This document shows, one piece after another, positions 46,201-58,700 of a DNA stretch of 64,000 nt. Every line of letters begins with the position of its first letter. Position 1 is the stretch's first letter. The notes under the pieces were generated by a model. It did no database searches, was not told where the DNA came from, and was given only the letters and a program-made list of their open reading frames with translations. The stretch lies in the NCBI GenBank assembly GCA_914767715.1, contig OU612073.1, forward strand, positions 19,344,001 through 19,408,000. The letters are read 5' to 3'. The DNA comes from Membranipora membranacea. Taxonomy: Eukaryota; Bryozoa; Gymnolaemata; Cheilostomatida; Membraniporidae. The translations under genes and the position numbers were made by a program.

Positions 46201-48529
46201 AAAGGTTTCTTATCGAGGATTCAACCAGCACCAGATAAATAATCTGTACTATTATTCACTGATACTGTATCTCTCTATAATATTACAGCTGGACACGCCG
46301 AGGTGTTGTTTGAGAATGTGAGAGTACCGTTAGATAACATGTTATTAGGAGAAGGTAGAGGGTTTGAGATTGCTCAGGGTAGACTCGGACCTGGTCGTAT
46401 ACATCACTGTATGAGACTTATCGGTAACTGTGAGAGAGCGCTACAACTCATGGTGGATAGGGTGAGTCTGTCTGTCTGCTGCCGATCTTTGTATTATATA
46501 CTCATATATTATATTTGCTGTCCCCAGTATGTTATTTTTTATTTGTATCAACTACAGGTAAGACATTCAGGATTTAGTCCCTCATCACTTTGTAGTTATT
46601 CTCTCTTTGAACATTCACTTCAAAGAGAAGACAACTCCTAAGTCTCCAACCCACAAGATAGTACCGTTGTCATATTTATTGAAACTTCATAACTTATGAT
46701 GAAGATTTTACACTGTCATATACACTCAGTATTACATATATATATATATATTTTACAGACACAGAACAGAGTAGCGTTCGGTAAACCTCTAATAGCACAA
46801 GGTACGATACAAGCTGACATAGCTAATGCTAGGATCGGTATAGAGCAGAGCAGATTACTCGTACTTAAGGCTGCTCATATGATGGATACTGTCGGTAATA
46901 AGGTATGTTATGAGAAATCTGCTGATAATAAACACGATCTAGGACTGTAACACAGCAATAGCGAGTCAGTCACTCTGACATAAGCACATCCTTGCAACCA
47001 ATAATAATGATGAAACAAAACTGACAAACTCGCAATTCAAGCTTTGCCTACCTCTCTCCCGCCATCATAGCTCCTTGATTTCCACAATCATATTCTGCCA
47101 CTAGTATCACATCTCACAACATTATAGCCCCTCATATCCTACCTGGTGGTTTATTTTCACCATCAGCCCATCTGCTCTAAATCTTCTTTTAACTCTCCGT
47201 AATTTGCACTCTTCATGTTTTGATATTTAATACGGTTATTGTGGATGAATGTTATATGACTTATAATGCGAAGGTCATATCGCTATGTGTTACTATAAGT
47301 TGTCTCCTATTTATATCGACAGGTTGCAGCACCAGAGATTGCTATGATAAAGGTAGCTGTTCCTAACATGGCACAGAAGGTCATGGATAATGCTATACAG
47401 GTAAGTTTATATATAGTGTAATGTGATAAAAATAAGCCTATAGTAATATCAGTATGTATAATATATGTATAGAGTATACATACTCGATACATATATTATA
47501 CATATTGATATTGACAAGTCTGGCGTATCTACACGGGTAAATATAGCTGTTTTTATTTAATCATGGTCTGCAAATCCATACAAAAATGTGATGGAACACA
47601 TCCATCAATTTAAATTACCATTGTTCAGTAAATTTTATTGCTCCTATTTCATGCCCTTACCTTTACCCTGAGTTATGAGCGCATGCTGTACTGTACTTGT
47701 ACCGTTCATATCCGGGTATATTATGAGCGCATGCATACATCCTGGTGGACATGATACACCTAGGAAGACGCTGTCTATGTTATACTGTTGATAATATTCA
47801 GTTATCCAGTTAAAGATGTTAATCAGATATATAATTTAATCGCTGACAAATGCTGCAAAAAAATCTATTCTGTCTAGTCACTTTTGTGACAGCTTTTCAT
47901 TTAATCTGTGATTAATAATAGCAGCCCCCCACTCACCCCCTGTTGTTAATCATGTATAAGTACTGCTGATATGTTTACTTTATGAAATTGATGGGGTCTG
48001 TGTCTGCATATGGCCACAAGCTCTTGTCATTCTCTCAAGGTCACAGCTTCTGTCCCAATGTCGTCTCTCCTCAAGGTCATATCTCAGCTCACTGAGAAAC
48101 ATCTCGTCTATAAATAGATTGACATGTATCCAGGATAAGGAAAAAGGCCTAGCAGTATCAACAATCACTCATCTTATATAGAGGGATTAACTAAGGATAA
48201 TCATAGCTGTAGGGGGATATAACATTCCTCTGACCTTGTCGATGATTATGTTGGGCAGGCAATAGGAAGATTAGCCTGTATATTAACCAGCTCATTTTAT
48301 CTCTTCGCATGCACCAGCCTGTCTCTAACACCAGCCTGCCTTGTATATGTACACTTCTCTGATATCTATATTACAGGCTTTTGGAGGTGCCGGGTTCCAC
48401 GCTGACACTCCACTGTCGGCCATGTTTGTTTGGGCTCGAGTTCTCCGCACAGCCGACGGACCAGATGAGGTGCATCGTCGAGCTATCGCTAGATTCGAGG
48501 TCATGAGACAAAACAAAGCAAAACTCTAG
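37268..48529 (+). CDS. ACAD10: ACAD10-type HAD hydrolase / APH kinase / acyl-CoA dehydrogenase fusion
   Basis: Relatives prepare 4-hydroxy acids by phosphorylation and then oxidise them. Twenty-one phase-consistent exons: 37268-37281, 37622-37782, 38213-38361, 38588-38797, 38988-39146, 39506-39665, 39868-40078, 40682-40778, 40930-41042, 41692-41814, 42497-42822, 43320-43484, 44003-44175, 44554-44694, 45089-45226, 45587-45716, 46014-46133, 46289-46461, 46759-46902, 47323-47400, 48377-48529. About 1045 residues (human about 1059). HAD domain 38-285: [36 protein letters not shown] domain about 295-600: HGDFRIDN (462-469), LDWE (483-486). Dehydrogenase about 640-1045: [34 protein letters not shown]. 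The first two exons give an Arg-rich, acid-free leader ([14 protein letters not shown]...) before a second ATG at residue 29. The C-terminus is AKL, a peroxisomal PTS1. Exon 1 is inferred by phase only. Confidence 0.93.
39240..39305 (+). mobile_element. Degenerate tRNA-like / SINE fragment
   Basis: GGTTCAATTCC, a good Pol III B box, sits in GTGCTGGAGGTTCAATTCCCAGCACCAG-like context, where the flanks pair as a T arm and acceptor would. The A box region (CAGGTCAGTTG) is poor. Intronic in the ACAD10-like gene. Confidence 0.4.
39463..39490. repeat. (TA)n microsatellite
   Basis: About 14 TA units, a few bases before the acceptor of the exon at 39506. Confidence 0.95.
40279..40555 (+). mobile_element. 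tRNA-derived SINE
   Basis: The head has an A box (TGGCTCAGTCGTTAGAGCG, about 40286) and a B box (GGTTCAAATCC, about 40338), spaced as in tRNA. The arms do not pair well enough for a working tRNA. About 200 bp of unrelated body follow, including CCTCGCCACTAAGGCACTAAAA, and the end is AT-rich. Intronic in the ACAD10-like gene. Confidence 0.75.
41309..41337. repeat. 29-nt imperfect palindrome, relative of the 63.4 kb palindrome
   Basis: CAGAGACTATAGATATCC then ACAGTCTCTGG. The left half shares AGAGACTATAGATAT with the perfect 32-mer at 63421. Confidence 0.6.
42110..42440 (-). mobile_element. tRNA-derived SINE, minus strand (likely)
   Basis: On the minus strand, AGGTTCGATTCCCGG (about 42366-42380) is a strong B box. 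It is followed by a GC-richer body unlike the surrounding intron and a run of A residues at the far end (T-run near 42100-42120 on plus). The A box is not clear; TCAGACTCTCAG words precede the B box. Intronic in the ACAD10-like gene. Confidence 0.55.
45279..45338 (+). pseudogene. Relic of an ACAD10-like terminal exon inside an intron
   Basis: Sixty bases that translate to [20 protein letters not shown], against [20 protein letters not shown] in the true last exon (48377-48529). Eight of 60 bases differ, four of them synonymous. It lies in the intron after the exon at 45089-45226, just after a GTAC/GTAT-rich microsatellite, without a matching upstream half and without the AKL end. No acceptor precedes it at the right place, so it should not be used as an exon. 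Confidence 0.85.
47445..47512. repeat. 68-nt near-perfect hairpin
   Basis: Arms of 26 bases, AATATCAGTATGTATAATAT... and its complement ending ATTGATATT, differ at one position. The loop AGAGTATACATACTCG is itself palindromic. Lies in the last intron of the ACAD10-like gene. Confidence 0.8.
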
Positions 48530-48839
48530 TCTGTGATTCAAGAACCACGAAACAATATTTTTGCACTTTGCTATCAGCCAACTTTATATTTTCGACTAAG
48601 TCTCCTTTTTTTAACGGCTCTGCTCAATCTCTTGATTTAGTTATTATAAAAGCACCCAGCCTGGTAAAAGTAACAAGTGTTCAGCACATTCATTGGGTAT
48701 TAAAATTTGGATTTGTCTTCTTACAATCAAACTGCAGACAACTCTCTTGTGATTGATTTTTCTCTGATCATTGATGGGATCTCTCAGTGTTCTGTGTAAT
48801 AATGCTAGTTTTTTACACAAGTATTTTTATTGATATTTA

Positions 48840-48845
48840 AATAAA
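48840..48845 (+). terminator. Polyadenylation signal AATAAA, ACAD10-like gene
   Basis: First clear AATAAA after the stop codon at 48529, about 310 bases on. Sequence match only. Confidence 0.5.
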
Positions 48846-49735
48846 AATGATAATTCAAACAAAATTTGAGTGAAAAATATTATATATTTGTTTTGAGTCA
48901 GTGGGTGTATAAAAAATTATGAAGCTCACAGAATCCCCGCAGAATCTGCTGCAACCTCATCATCAATGAGGTGGTCGTCCATACACGACTGTGGTTTTTT
49001 GGGTAATGTATCTTACACTATTTACAGTTATTGATGTGCGAATAATGTGGGTATACACAACCATAAGATCATTAGCACAAAGATCATTACTAACTCATAA
49101 GACAAATTGTAAAACCAGATAAATCAGAGAAAAAATATTTAGTGAATTTTCCATTTCTATGCTAAAGATCACTTGCGGTAACTATTCCATATTATCTAAC
49201 ACTGAAAAAGTATAATAGTAATAAATAGATTCGGTAAGAAGATAGTGGATGGGTGAAGATATGAGCAGCAGGAGTATCACAACTCTATAGTAGTATTGAG
49301 CAGATAACTGCATCTCATTGTCAAATAGTGATTGTGACACAGTTTCACTTTTTACCTGCGGCCGCCGCATACATTTTGTCATTTTTATAACACGTCCGCG
49401 TTTAGAAGATTGCATCACATAAAACTTAGTCTCCTAGCGGACACAGACTGAGAGATTTATGGTGTTGCGGTATGACCGTCCATTTTTTTAACCATTACTC
49501 TGTTAGCTGAGTATGTATATTTATTTACATTTGAGCGGAATGGCACACTCTTTTCATTGGCTTTCTCTATTTCGTCCATTTCACTGATCACAAAGATTAG
49601 ATTCATAAAAGTTTGGAATGAATTGAGCTCTTTGAGCGGTTTGTATGACGGTATATATAGAATTGACTATGCGAATGATTAGACATCGTTGACTGCTAGT
49701 TTAACTAGGAGTGTGTAGTAGTAGACTGATGAGAG

Positions 49736-49741
49736 TTTATT
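49736..49741 (-). terminator. Polyadenylation signal AATAAA, Eph receptor gene
   Basis: Three bases beyond the stop codon at 49744-49746, which would make a very short 3' UTR. A second minus-strand AATAAA lies near 49520. Confidence 0.35.
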
Positions 49742-49743
49742 AA

Positions 49744-52700
49744 CTAGACTAGAAATCCTTCAGAGACATGTATAGGACTGGTAGAACCCTCCAGCCTTGA
49801 CCTCAGAGCTTGTACTGATGACATAATCTTCTTCTGATGACCGACTAGAGTGACTCCCATCTCGAGCAGATCCGCGAATGTCAGCCAAGCTACCTACAGA
49901 GAAGAGAAAGGAGTCATGTACCTCACATTCATCACAATTAGAGGAGTCCTACTAGATTAACGAGTCAGTGTACTGTGTAGAGTAGTTACTACTGGAATGT
50001 GTCAATACTATATTGATTATGTTATTTGCAGTTCCAAACTTATAAGTTATCTAATTACAGCTATCCAATTTCTCTCAATCACCTGCAAATGTGAGCACAA
50101 CATTCCCAGGTGCACCTCCCACCCTCCCTGCTTCCACTCATCTAACACACAACAATGAGACCATTATAGAGGACCTCCAGCAGACACAACATCAAACAAA
50201 CATAAACAATAATCTATGAGGAGGGGGGAACGACTCATATAATATTTGCTCATGTTTTACAGGAATTCCCCCACATGCTGCAGAAGAGTTATTATGTGTG
50301 CTTACCTGTTCCATGTTATGGACTCCCTTCTGAGCGAATGCCTCTGTATATCTATCCATCTTGATAAGCTGGAGCCACTGACTAACTGTGAGTTGACTAG
50401 CGATGTTAGGCATCTCAGGGTCAATCATTGATTGGTTCACTGGTTTGGCGAGTTTACGGAGAAGGTCAGGTGACTGCATTAGACGATCCAGAGTATTTCT
50501 AACTGCGCTGAACTTTGGTCTGTTTTTCCTGTCCTTCTGCCAAGTATCTAACATTAGTTGGTGTACAGCCTCGGGGCACTCCTGTACAAATAAATACATA
50601 TTACAGCCACAGGTCATTTAATGAGCACAACATTTATTAATCTAAAGAGACAGCGTGTGGGCTTGAGAGTCTTAATCTTGATATGTTTTCAATTCAGAAG
50701 CAGCTTTGTGGTTCTGGTGGTGCGTTGTAAAAATAGCCGAGCAATTTGTGGCTGGGGGAAGATTACATAATCCAAGTCATAAAAAATTTCCAGGTAACTA
50801 ATTAATCTTTGCCATCCATTGTGGTTTAGACAATCTACCTCCGGTGCATGAGTTATCACTGTTACCTAAGAAAGAGATTCTCTCTCCAGTTGCCAAGTAA
50901 TGTTGTTGGCCAAGGTTTACGAGCTTGATTCACACCCATTCCGCTAAGTTGTCCTGTTAATTTTGTTTTGGACGTGGTTGAAACCAGGTACGACACCCAC
51001 ATTATTGTGATATGGACTTTTAACCTACTTACTTACTCTAGGAAAAGAAGGTGTCATTCAATCTTTTGCAAATTTGTAAATTCAAATCTCACTCAAAAGC
51101 AAAGTTGGTGTGAATATATTGACACTGGTTGACATGTTGGTGACATCTATGATTAATGTAGAAATATATTGATATTCTCTGCTTATAGGGCCACTTAATG
51201 TATTCCGACTTCAGTAAGAAAGCCATATAATGGATACGGTCTACATACTGAGATACAGTGTTAACTTACCATAGGTGGGGGTAGTCTGTATCCTCTATCT
51301 ACTGCTTTAATGACATCCTGATTGGACCAGTTCCAGTAAGGTCTCTCACCGTATGAGATCACCTCCCACATCACAACGCCGAACGACCAAACATCAGAAG
51401 CAGAAGTAAACTTCCTATAAGCTATAGCCTCTGGTGCTGTCCACCTAACAGGAATCTTACCTCCCTATAACAAAGAACAAAATAGACAGAAAAGACTCAT
51501 GGTAACCCAGTATTACGGTTAACTATCAGGACTGCAGGTTTAAGTCTGAGCTCTTCATACGGCAGATAGGGTGGTCATGTGGGTGTCAAAACAATGTTAT
51601 TAAAATATGATGCGCACTTGAAATAAGGCGAGCACAGAATTAAATAGCAATGTTTGATGTTTGCAGAGATTCACTTCCCATAAAATGTTAACACGTTGCA
51701 CGCTGTCGTAATGCTGTCGTAAAGCCAAACATAAATTGTTTTTGAGAGATTTCCAGTATTACGCCATCTAACTTTCACTAACAACTCCATAACAACCAAA
51801 AAATTGGTGAGTCAAAGTATCTCAGCGACAACAACGCATATACCCTCTCTCCCCCAGACAAGAGTGAACAGGGAAGATTGATGGGTACATTTTTTACTTT
51901 AATGGGTAATAACTCTGGTAATCAAAGCTTCCAATGGTGAGTGCACTCTATTAATTAATTCCCTTTACCAGCTAGATTAATGACATAATGTCCTCAACAG
52001 CTGAATCAACCTCCTCTTTTCCACGGATGAGGTGTTAAAATTAAAAGCCCAGAAACCCATTCGCTTATTTAAAAGTTGAAATGATTCCTCGCCTTGCAAA
52101 TAAATTGAATCCAAATAGCTCATAGGACAGGTTAGTCTGGAGGTCATGTCTCAGACTATGTCTGTATGAGTTACTTACCCTGGTTGTATAAGCTCCCTCT
52201 GATGTGTCATACTCCACTTCTCTGCTTAGTCCGAAATCAGCAACCTTACACACAAGGTGCTCGTTCACTAAGATATTCCTAGCTGCCAGATCTCTGTGTA
52301 TATATGACATCTCTGAGAGATAGGTCATACCTGATGATATACCTCTAAGCATTGACAGAAGTTGTACACTAGTCAGCTTACCATCATTAGCCTAAAGAAG
52401 AAATACACAGCCAATCAGCACATGGCAGCATGACTAGTCTGCAGTCAGTGTAAGAGTAAAGAGACTGAGAAAATAACCCTCTACAGTTTGTAATGGGATA
52501 ATGTATCATATCGTTCATAATGCTCACATAAATCCAATATTTCAAATTATTTACAGAAGTGAAGGGAAATATTCCCGATTTCATCAAATCAGACATCACA
52601 TTATGGATGTTCTAGATCAAGCATGTCACATTCAGCTACAAAGGTATCCAGCCCGGCCCGCCGCGGTTCTGGAGGCTGTGCTCCTGGAATTGTCTAATAC

Positions 52701-55700
52701 TTTACTGAGGTAAACCAAATGGGAAGAGAATTAGTGGAGATTAATCTATGAGATGACATAATAATTGAAATAAATGAGGGTAGATGCTATTACACAACTA
52801 ATATTGATAGTCTATCCATATTGTTGCTGATAGATCCAGAAGCTAGCCTCGCCCAGACCACTAAGAGCCAGCTGCGATGATTTGCAGTGATCCAGTAGGT
52901 GCTAGACTTTTAGGCGACAGTGAAAAATGAACAATCAACTTGTGAATGGTATGCCATTGGTTGCCAGGATAGTCTGGGAGGTAGGGGGGAAGTTGGCCGG
53001 TGGTAGGAGCTCACAACTCTGAATAGGAGGTAGAAGCTGATAATACTAACCCTGAGGAATGTATCGAGTGATCCGTTCTCCATATACTCAGTAACAATCA
53101 TTATAGGGTTAGACTTAGTGATAACTCCCTCCAGGAATATCACGTTGGGATCCTCAAACTGGCCCATAATACTGGCTTCTGTTAGAAAATCTAGTCTGTT
53201 CTTTTCTGATGCTCCTGGCTTGAGAGTTTTAATAGCAACACACATTTCGCCCTGAAAATAAAATCAATTTAAACTATATAGTTAGGATATTATATGAATC
53301 AGGACACAAGTATAAGCTATATATGAATATAGTACAGAACACATTATAATTTAACCCAGATAAACACTAGTATGTACTGTAAATAGCCCTTGTGAGCTTA
53401 GTAAATAACACAACGAAATAGCCTCAGTGAACTGTGTAAATACCGTAATGAAATTTGACAAGCTATCAACTTGATACATTTTTTTCTAACAAAGAAAATT
53501 CTCGATGCGTTTTGTCATCGCTTCTCCACATTATATTGTGTGGGCTGTCGTTGGGTTTTGTGTTAGCCCAGTGTTTTATGACACTGGGTAATAATAGTGA
53601 TCATAATACATGAGCTCAGTGTACCAGCGTTATAATTATTGTCTATCTGGACCCTGGATAAAATATGAATGACAACTCGACCTTCAATCTTATCTCCATC
53701 TCCGATCTCGTCAGAGATTCATGTCACGGAACACAATATTGTGGAGGTATTTGCTTAAGACGGCAGGGTAGTGATGGTACTGTTATATATTGTATATATA
53801 TATGTATATATTTATCTAAAGAGATTTATTGGATAAAACTCTTGAGTAGAAAGCACCAGCCTTGAACCTGACGCTCTGATCATTTTAAAATACCAGGTAG
53901 CCACTGGATCATGAGAAATTTGAAAATAATTGTAGTCAGGTGGCAGATTACCTAAACCACCCAAATCAATCTGGTTACTGCCAAAAAGGTTATCATAGCA
54001 TCAACAACAAAACACCCTTCCTTCCACCTATCCTCTGACCTTCCACCCGTACACCCTGGGATGTCTAAATATACCCTCTGTGTGCCACCCCTGGTTATAC
54101 GAACCGGTAAGGAGTTTTCCCTCACCTTATTAGGAATGCTAAGTTTTCCACGACAGACATCGCCGAACTCTCCTCCTCCGATGACGGCCTCGATTGTGAT
54201 ACAGGAGACATCGATCTCTTTTGTGAACTCTTTGACAGCCTGCCTTGGGTCTTCATAAGTATGGGGGTCTACATACGTCTTCACTCTACCTGCGCCTGTC
54301 CCGTTAAACAGCGGAAGTGTAACTGGAATAAAGAAAACAAAACAACATCAACCCAGGTACAAGCGTAGAGGTGCTAAATTAATTAGAGTTGTGGGGCACG
54401 GGTGTTGATATAGTAGTTTATTTTGCACTCGTGGCATGATTTATAGTATAACGATGAGGGTGCCATGAGGAATATCAGTTAATTATTCTTTCACGGAAAT
54501 CTCTCAGCGTAACAGAAGGTCACAAATTATTAATGATCAATGGAGTGCATCACCAACACCTCGTAATACAGTGTAAGATGTAAATCAAACAATAGTAATG
54601 CAAAATGTAGTAAAAATTATAATAAGGAAACCTCACTCAAAAAACGTCAAAGAAGTTCAGAAATGGATAGAAAAGAAAAGAGAAACAGTTTGGTTGGTTA
54701 GTATTTAAAAGCAATCTTACCTCCGTTTGATACTCCGGTATTTGAAATGTGGAAAGGCACTGCAGAAAAGAATAAAGCACACAAACTATAATATATACAA
54801 AGTAAACGGAGTGCTGTCGAGGCAGCCACTACAAGTATGTATATGTATTAACTAGACTACTGATAAACGCTAAATGCAGAGCATTACAAGGAAATCATAC
54901 TCATACTTATATACATGTATCAATGTTAGTGATACTACTATACTGTTATTGGGTGAAGGGGAGATGACTGCTATGGCATAGGGTGCTACTTTGGTATCAA
55001 TAAGCTAAAATCGATGAAAAGGTTAGTCTTTAGGGTAGATTGCATTCGTAGATGTGAAGCCATGATCAATTAACCTGCCCAGGACCGGTCCGGATTAATA
55101 GAAGTAGGAATCTTGAGCTGACTATATAATATTTTTATGGTCTGCGTATTTATTTGAAGATCAAACGATTCAGATACCAGTCAATACAAGTGATCCGTCA
55201 TTGACCCCCAGATTCAGTTCATTTGATCTTGAGTAGTCACTCCCGTCTAACTCGGACAGCAGAGCGTGTTTTTATAAGGAAACAATAGGACTAGACGACA
55301 CACCTTTGATCAGATTGTGATTTGCAATAATAAGTTTAGCTACAGATCACCGAATTAGAAAATATAGTTATATAATAATGTTGCTAAAGCGGAGTGCTGC
55401 TATATGAGTGTATGACTGTTAGACGCTGACTCACAGTTACACACTCATCATGGCGAGAGATTGAGCGAGGGGGATAATTACCGTTTGTGTAAGGTCCGAG
55501 GCCCTCACAGTCACTATGTGGTTTATCTGTACATTGCTGCTTGCTTCTGAAAAGAGCCAGAATAGTTTTATGTAGACTCATACACGTACCGCCCTGAGAT
55601 GAGGGTGCAGTGCTACTTAGTTCCTGTCTGGCGGCCGACGCCCTTTGTCTATCAGAAACACAAATATACAACATTCACTACAATGTCAGGCAGGGGCTGA

Positions 55701-58700
55701 AGATTAGAAGATAGACACATTTATGGACCATTAATAATGCACTTGTATGAAGTGGAATTCTAGCTTGCAGAGAGTCAGGGACAAATGTGTGCTTGAAAGG
55801 ACGAAAGTCCGTATAACAACGCATCATCAAACGCAAACTTGATAACATACACAAGTATATGTATAACAGGATTTCCCACCATTGCAGCGCTTGGCAACAG
55901 GTCACATTCAATGGTGAGTAAATTTTCCACCAAATTCAACATTCAAGAGGATTAGGGAATTTGTTCAAAGAGATTTGCACTAAAGGTCGCCTTTAAAATA
56001 TCAATAACTGTCACCCTTCTAACCATAGAAATTACTTGGTGTCAAAATATGCACCAGAATGGAACATTTGAAATTAGAGCAGACAAAAAGAGAGATATGA
56101 TTAATCCCAGTGTCTCCTGGAATAGCCCGCTAGGCACATAGAGTCTGACGTCAAGCTCCATGTAAGAGTAAAAGGAGATTTTATGTCAAAAGAGGATTAT
56201 AATTCTTAATTTATGCGTCTCATATACATATTCAAAAAACAAAACCGCTGCGGTGCTGTAGCTGTAGAGTTTAGGAGCAGCGCACTATAGGTGTTTATCC
56301 TTGTTACAGGAACCACTTAAACTTGTGTTATTCCTTATAAATTAGAAATTCCATGGAGGGTATTTGGAATGCGGAAAGTGCAGCCCACATGAGGCCTCTT
56401 GAGAAAGGTTCATATGGGACCATATGTCTTCAGGGAGAGGGAGATATACACTCCCACCGCCCCTGAGACATCGGCGTTCAGCTAAGGAAAGTCGCTACAG
56501 AAACAGTTGTGTACTCACGTTCGGAGGAATATGACCACTATGGCGATAACTATAGCCATACAGACGAGCACGGCCACGATAGCTATACCGATCATCAGCT
56601 GGTCTGGGCTTGACTTATCCTCTGTCGTCTCAAACGGAGCTCTCTCTGTCCGTCCAATCAGCTGATTGTTTTCATCGTAGTAGCTGACCTGCAGGACAAA
56701 GTTAATGTCAGAATATGAAGCCGTCTCAAATTAGTCTTGTCATACGGATACTTGTTTTGTTTTGCTACCCCCAAAGTAGCTGCGTGACAAGGCCAGTTTC
56801 AATAGCGATGGATAACTTTGACTTAACCATCAATAGGCCATACCAATGATAATTTATGGAGATTAAGGGAAAACAATACTTATGCCATGAATTTTGGTGA
56901 TGGCTGCTTACCTATATATCAATTTGAATATTATGCTAATTTCTGGTTTAGTAAGAGGCAATGAAAAGCTGAGGGCGTCAGGAAATTATCCACTCAGATT
57001 TTTTTAAATTTCATCTTCCGTCAAGGATTGTTTGAATAATCTCTATGAAAAAGGATCTGAACATGAAGTTTTTACACCAGAGCATTGAAGTCACATATGC
57101 ATTTGTGGCAGGAATTTACATTCCCTACCTAACTCAGCAGAATAAAATTTAATTTTGAGCCAAAATTTGATTTTCTTTTCAGGCTATTTTATTGAGGAAT
57201 ATAAGAACTATTCAACTCTTCTGATAATGACATGGCACAGTCATAATATTAGGAGAAGGCCGTATACCTAGAGGGCACCTGCTGGCGATGTCGGTGAAGG
57301 TAAATGTCACATGCGTCAGTCAGGGGCACCTGATTTATATGGCTCTGACCACTGCAGTTACCATTGAGACACACATTGGCCAGGATATTGCATAAGTGAA
57401 AAGTTAGAACAGCTTTTTGGCTATAATTCCAGCAGGGATAATTCCAGGCATTAGACCATAGGCCATGACTGTGATTTTAGTCTGTGTGGGAATAATGCTA
57501 CTTATCATCATTGAACAGGGAGGGTTTATTTATCAGGCACTCTGTTATATTAGCAAGCTTTGTATTTTTGTTGAGTTTTAATGCCACTGAATAATGAAGC
57601 TTGAGAGAAAAGTTGGGTTATTAACCTGTCAAGTAAGATAAAACTTCACTACCAGTCCAGCAAGTCCCCCTCCTCCCTTTCTCAGTAACATGAGTAATAA
57701 CCGTCCAGCAAGCTAATAATATCAGTAAAGAGCTAATTATTCTGACACAATATCGAGCAAACTTATTGAGAGATTTGAGTTGATGTCCTGTTGCTGTGCT
57801 TCTAAGGCAGCAATATTATTACCTGTATATTGTAAGCTTTACTCGGCTCAAGGTCGTCAAGAGTAACCTGATTACTGAACACACGCTTCTTCAGAGGACG
57901 ACTGTTAGGATCACTGATAGGAGAAAAGACAACTTCATACGCTGCCGCTCCAGACACGGCCTCCCAGCTCAGGGTCAGCGAGTCACCGTTCCTCTCCACC
58001 TGTCAATTACAGATAACCAATCATAACATAATGTCATAACGCTCTGCTGAGGGCTGCTGCCGCTCCAGGTACAGACCAGACTGCTCTGTAATTGTCTAAT
58101 TATGACAATTATATGTGGTGTCTGTATATAAACATTGGATACTGTTTTGTATCTATTTATGCTGGCTATAAATGTTATGTAGTGTGTAGGAATCATTGAG
58201 ACCCAGATGTGTTGGGAGCCAAACTGCAATCTGTTGATAATTCCTGCTGGCATTTGTTTATCAACAAACAGGCAGCGCTATTATGAAATTAGATCTATTA
58301 AAACATGACATAACATTGTGCCATTTATATAATAAACATCATTTTGACATCTGCTCTTTAGAACAAAGCCGATAACTTGTCACCAAGTCTTTGTGACAGA
58401 AAACGATCCTCACTGTGATAAGACATTTAAAGGGACACAGAGAGGGACGGAGTTATCACATACCGCTTGTATCTCAGCCTGTGTTTCTGAGTCGCTGGCC
58501 AGAGTCTTGAATGATTTTGAGTCAGATTTGGTGAACCTCGGGTCAACGGCTGAGACTCCATTCTCTGCTATGATCTCCACAGTGTATGAGGTGAGAGGGG
58601 CGAGGTTAGTCAGGGTCACTTTGGTCGTCTGTAGATTAGTTTTAGCTGGAGTGTAGATCACACTGGAGCTGCATCTCTCACATCTTACAGTGTAGAATAG

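Larger units (their letters stand above)
48530..49743. other. Convergent intergenic region
   Basis: Lies between the 3' ends of the ACAD10-like gene (plus) and the Eph receptor gene (minus). No gene. It holds both polyadenylation signals. Confidence 0.5.

Noticed and set aside
53840-53900. Minus-strand B-box-like GGTTCAAGG with GGTGCT
   Set aside because: No A box and no shared body; too little to call a SINE.
55482-55648. A possible 43-nt mini-intron (GTACGTG...TTTTCAG) within the Eph juxtamembrane exon
   Set aside because: Removing it shifts the frame and gives a stop in the 54126-54322 exon; the unspliced reading stays open and in phase.
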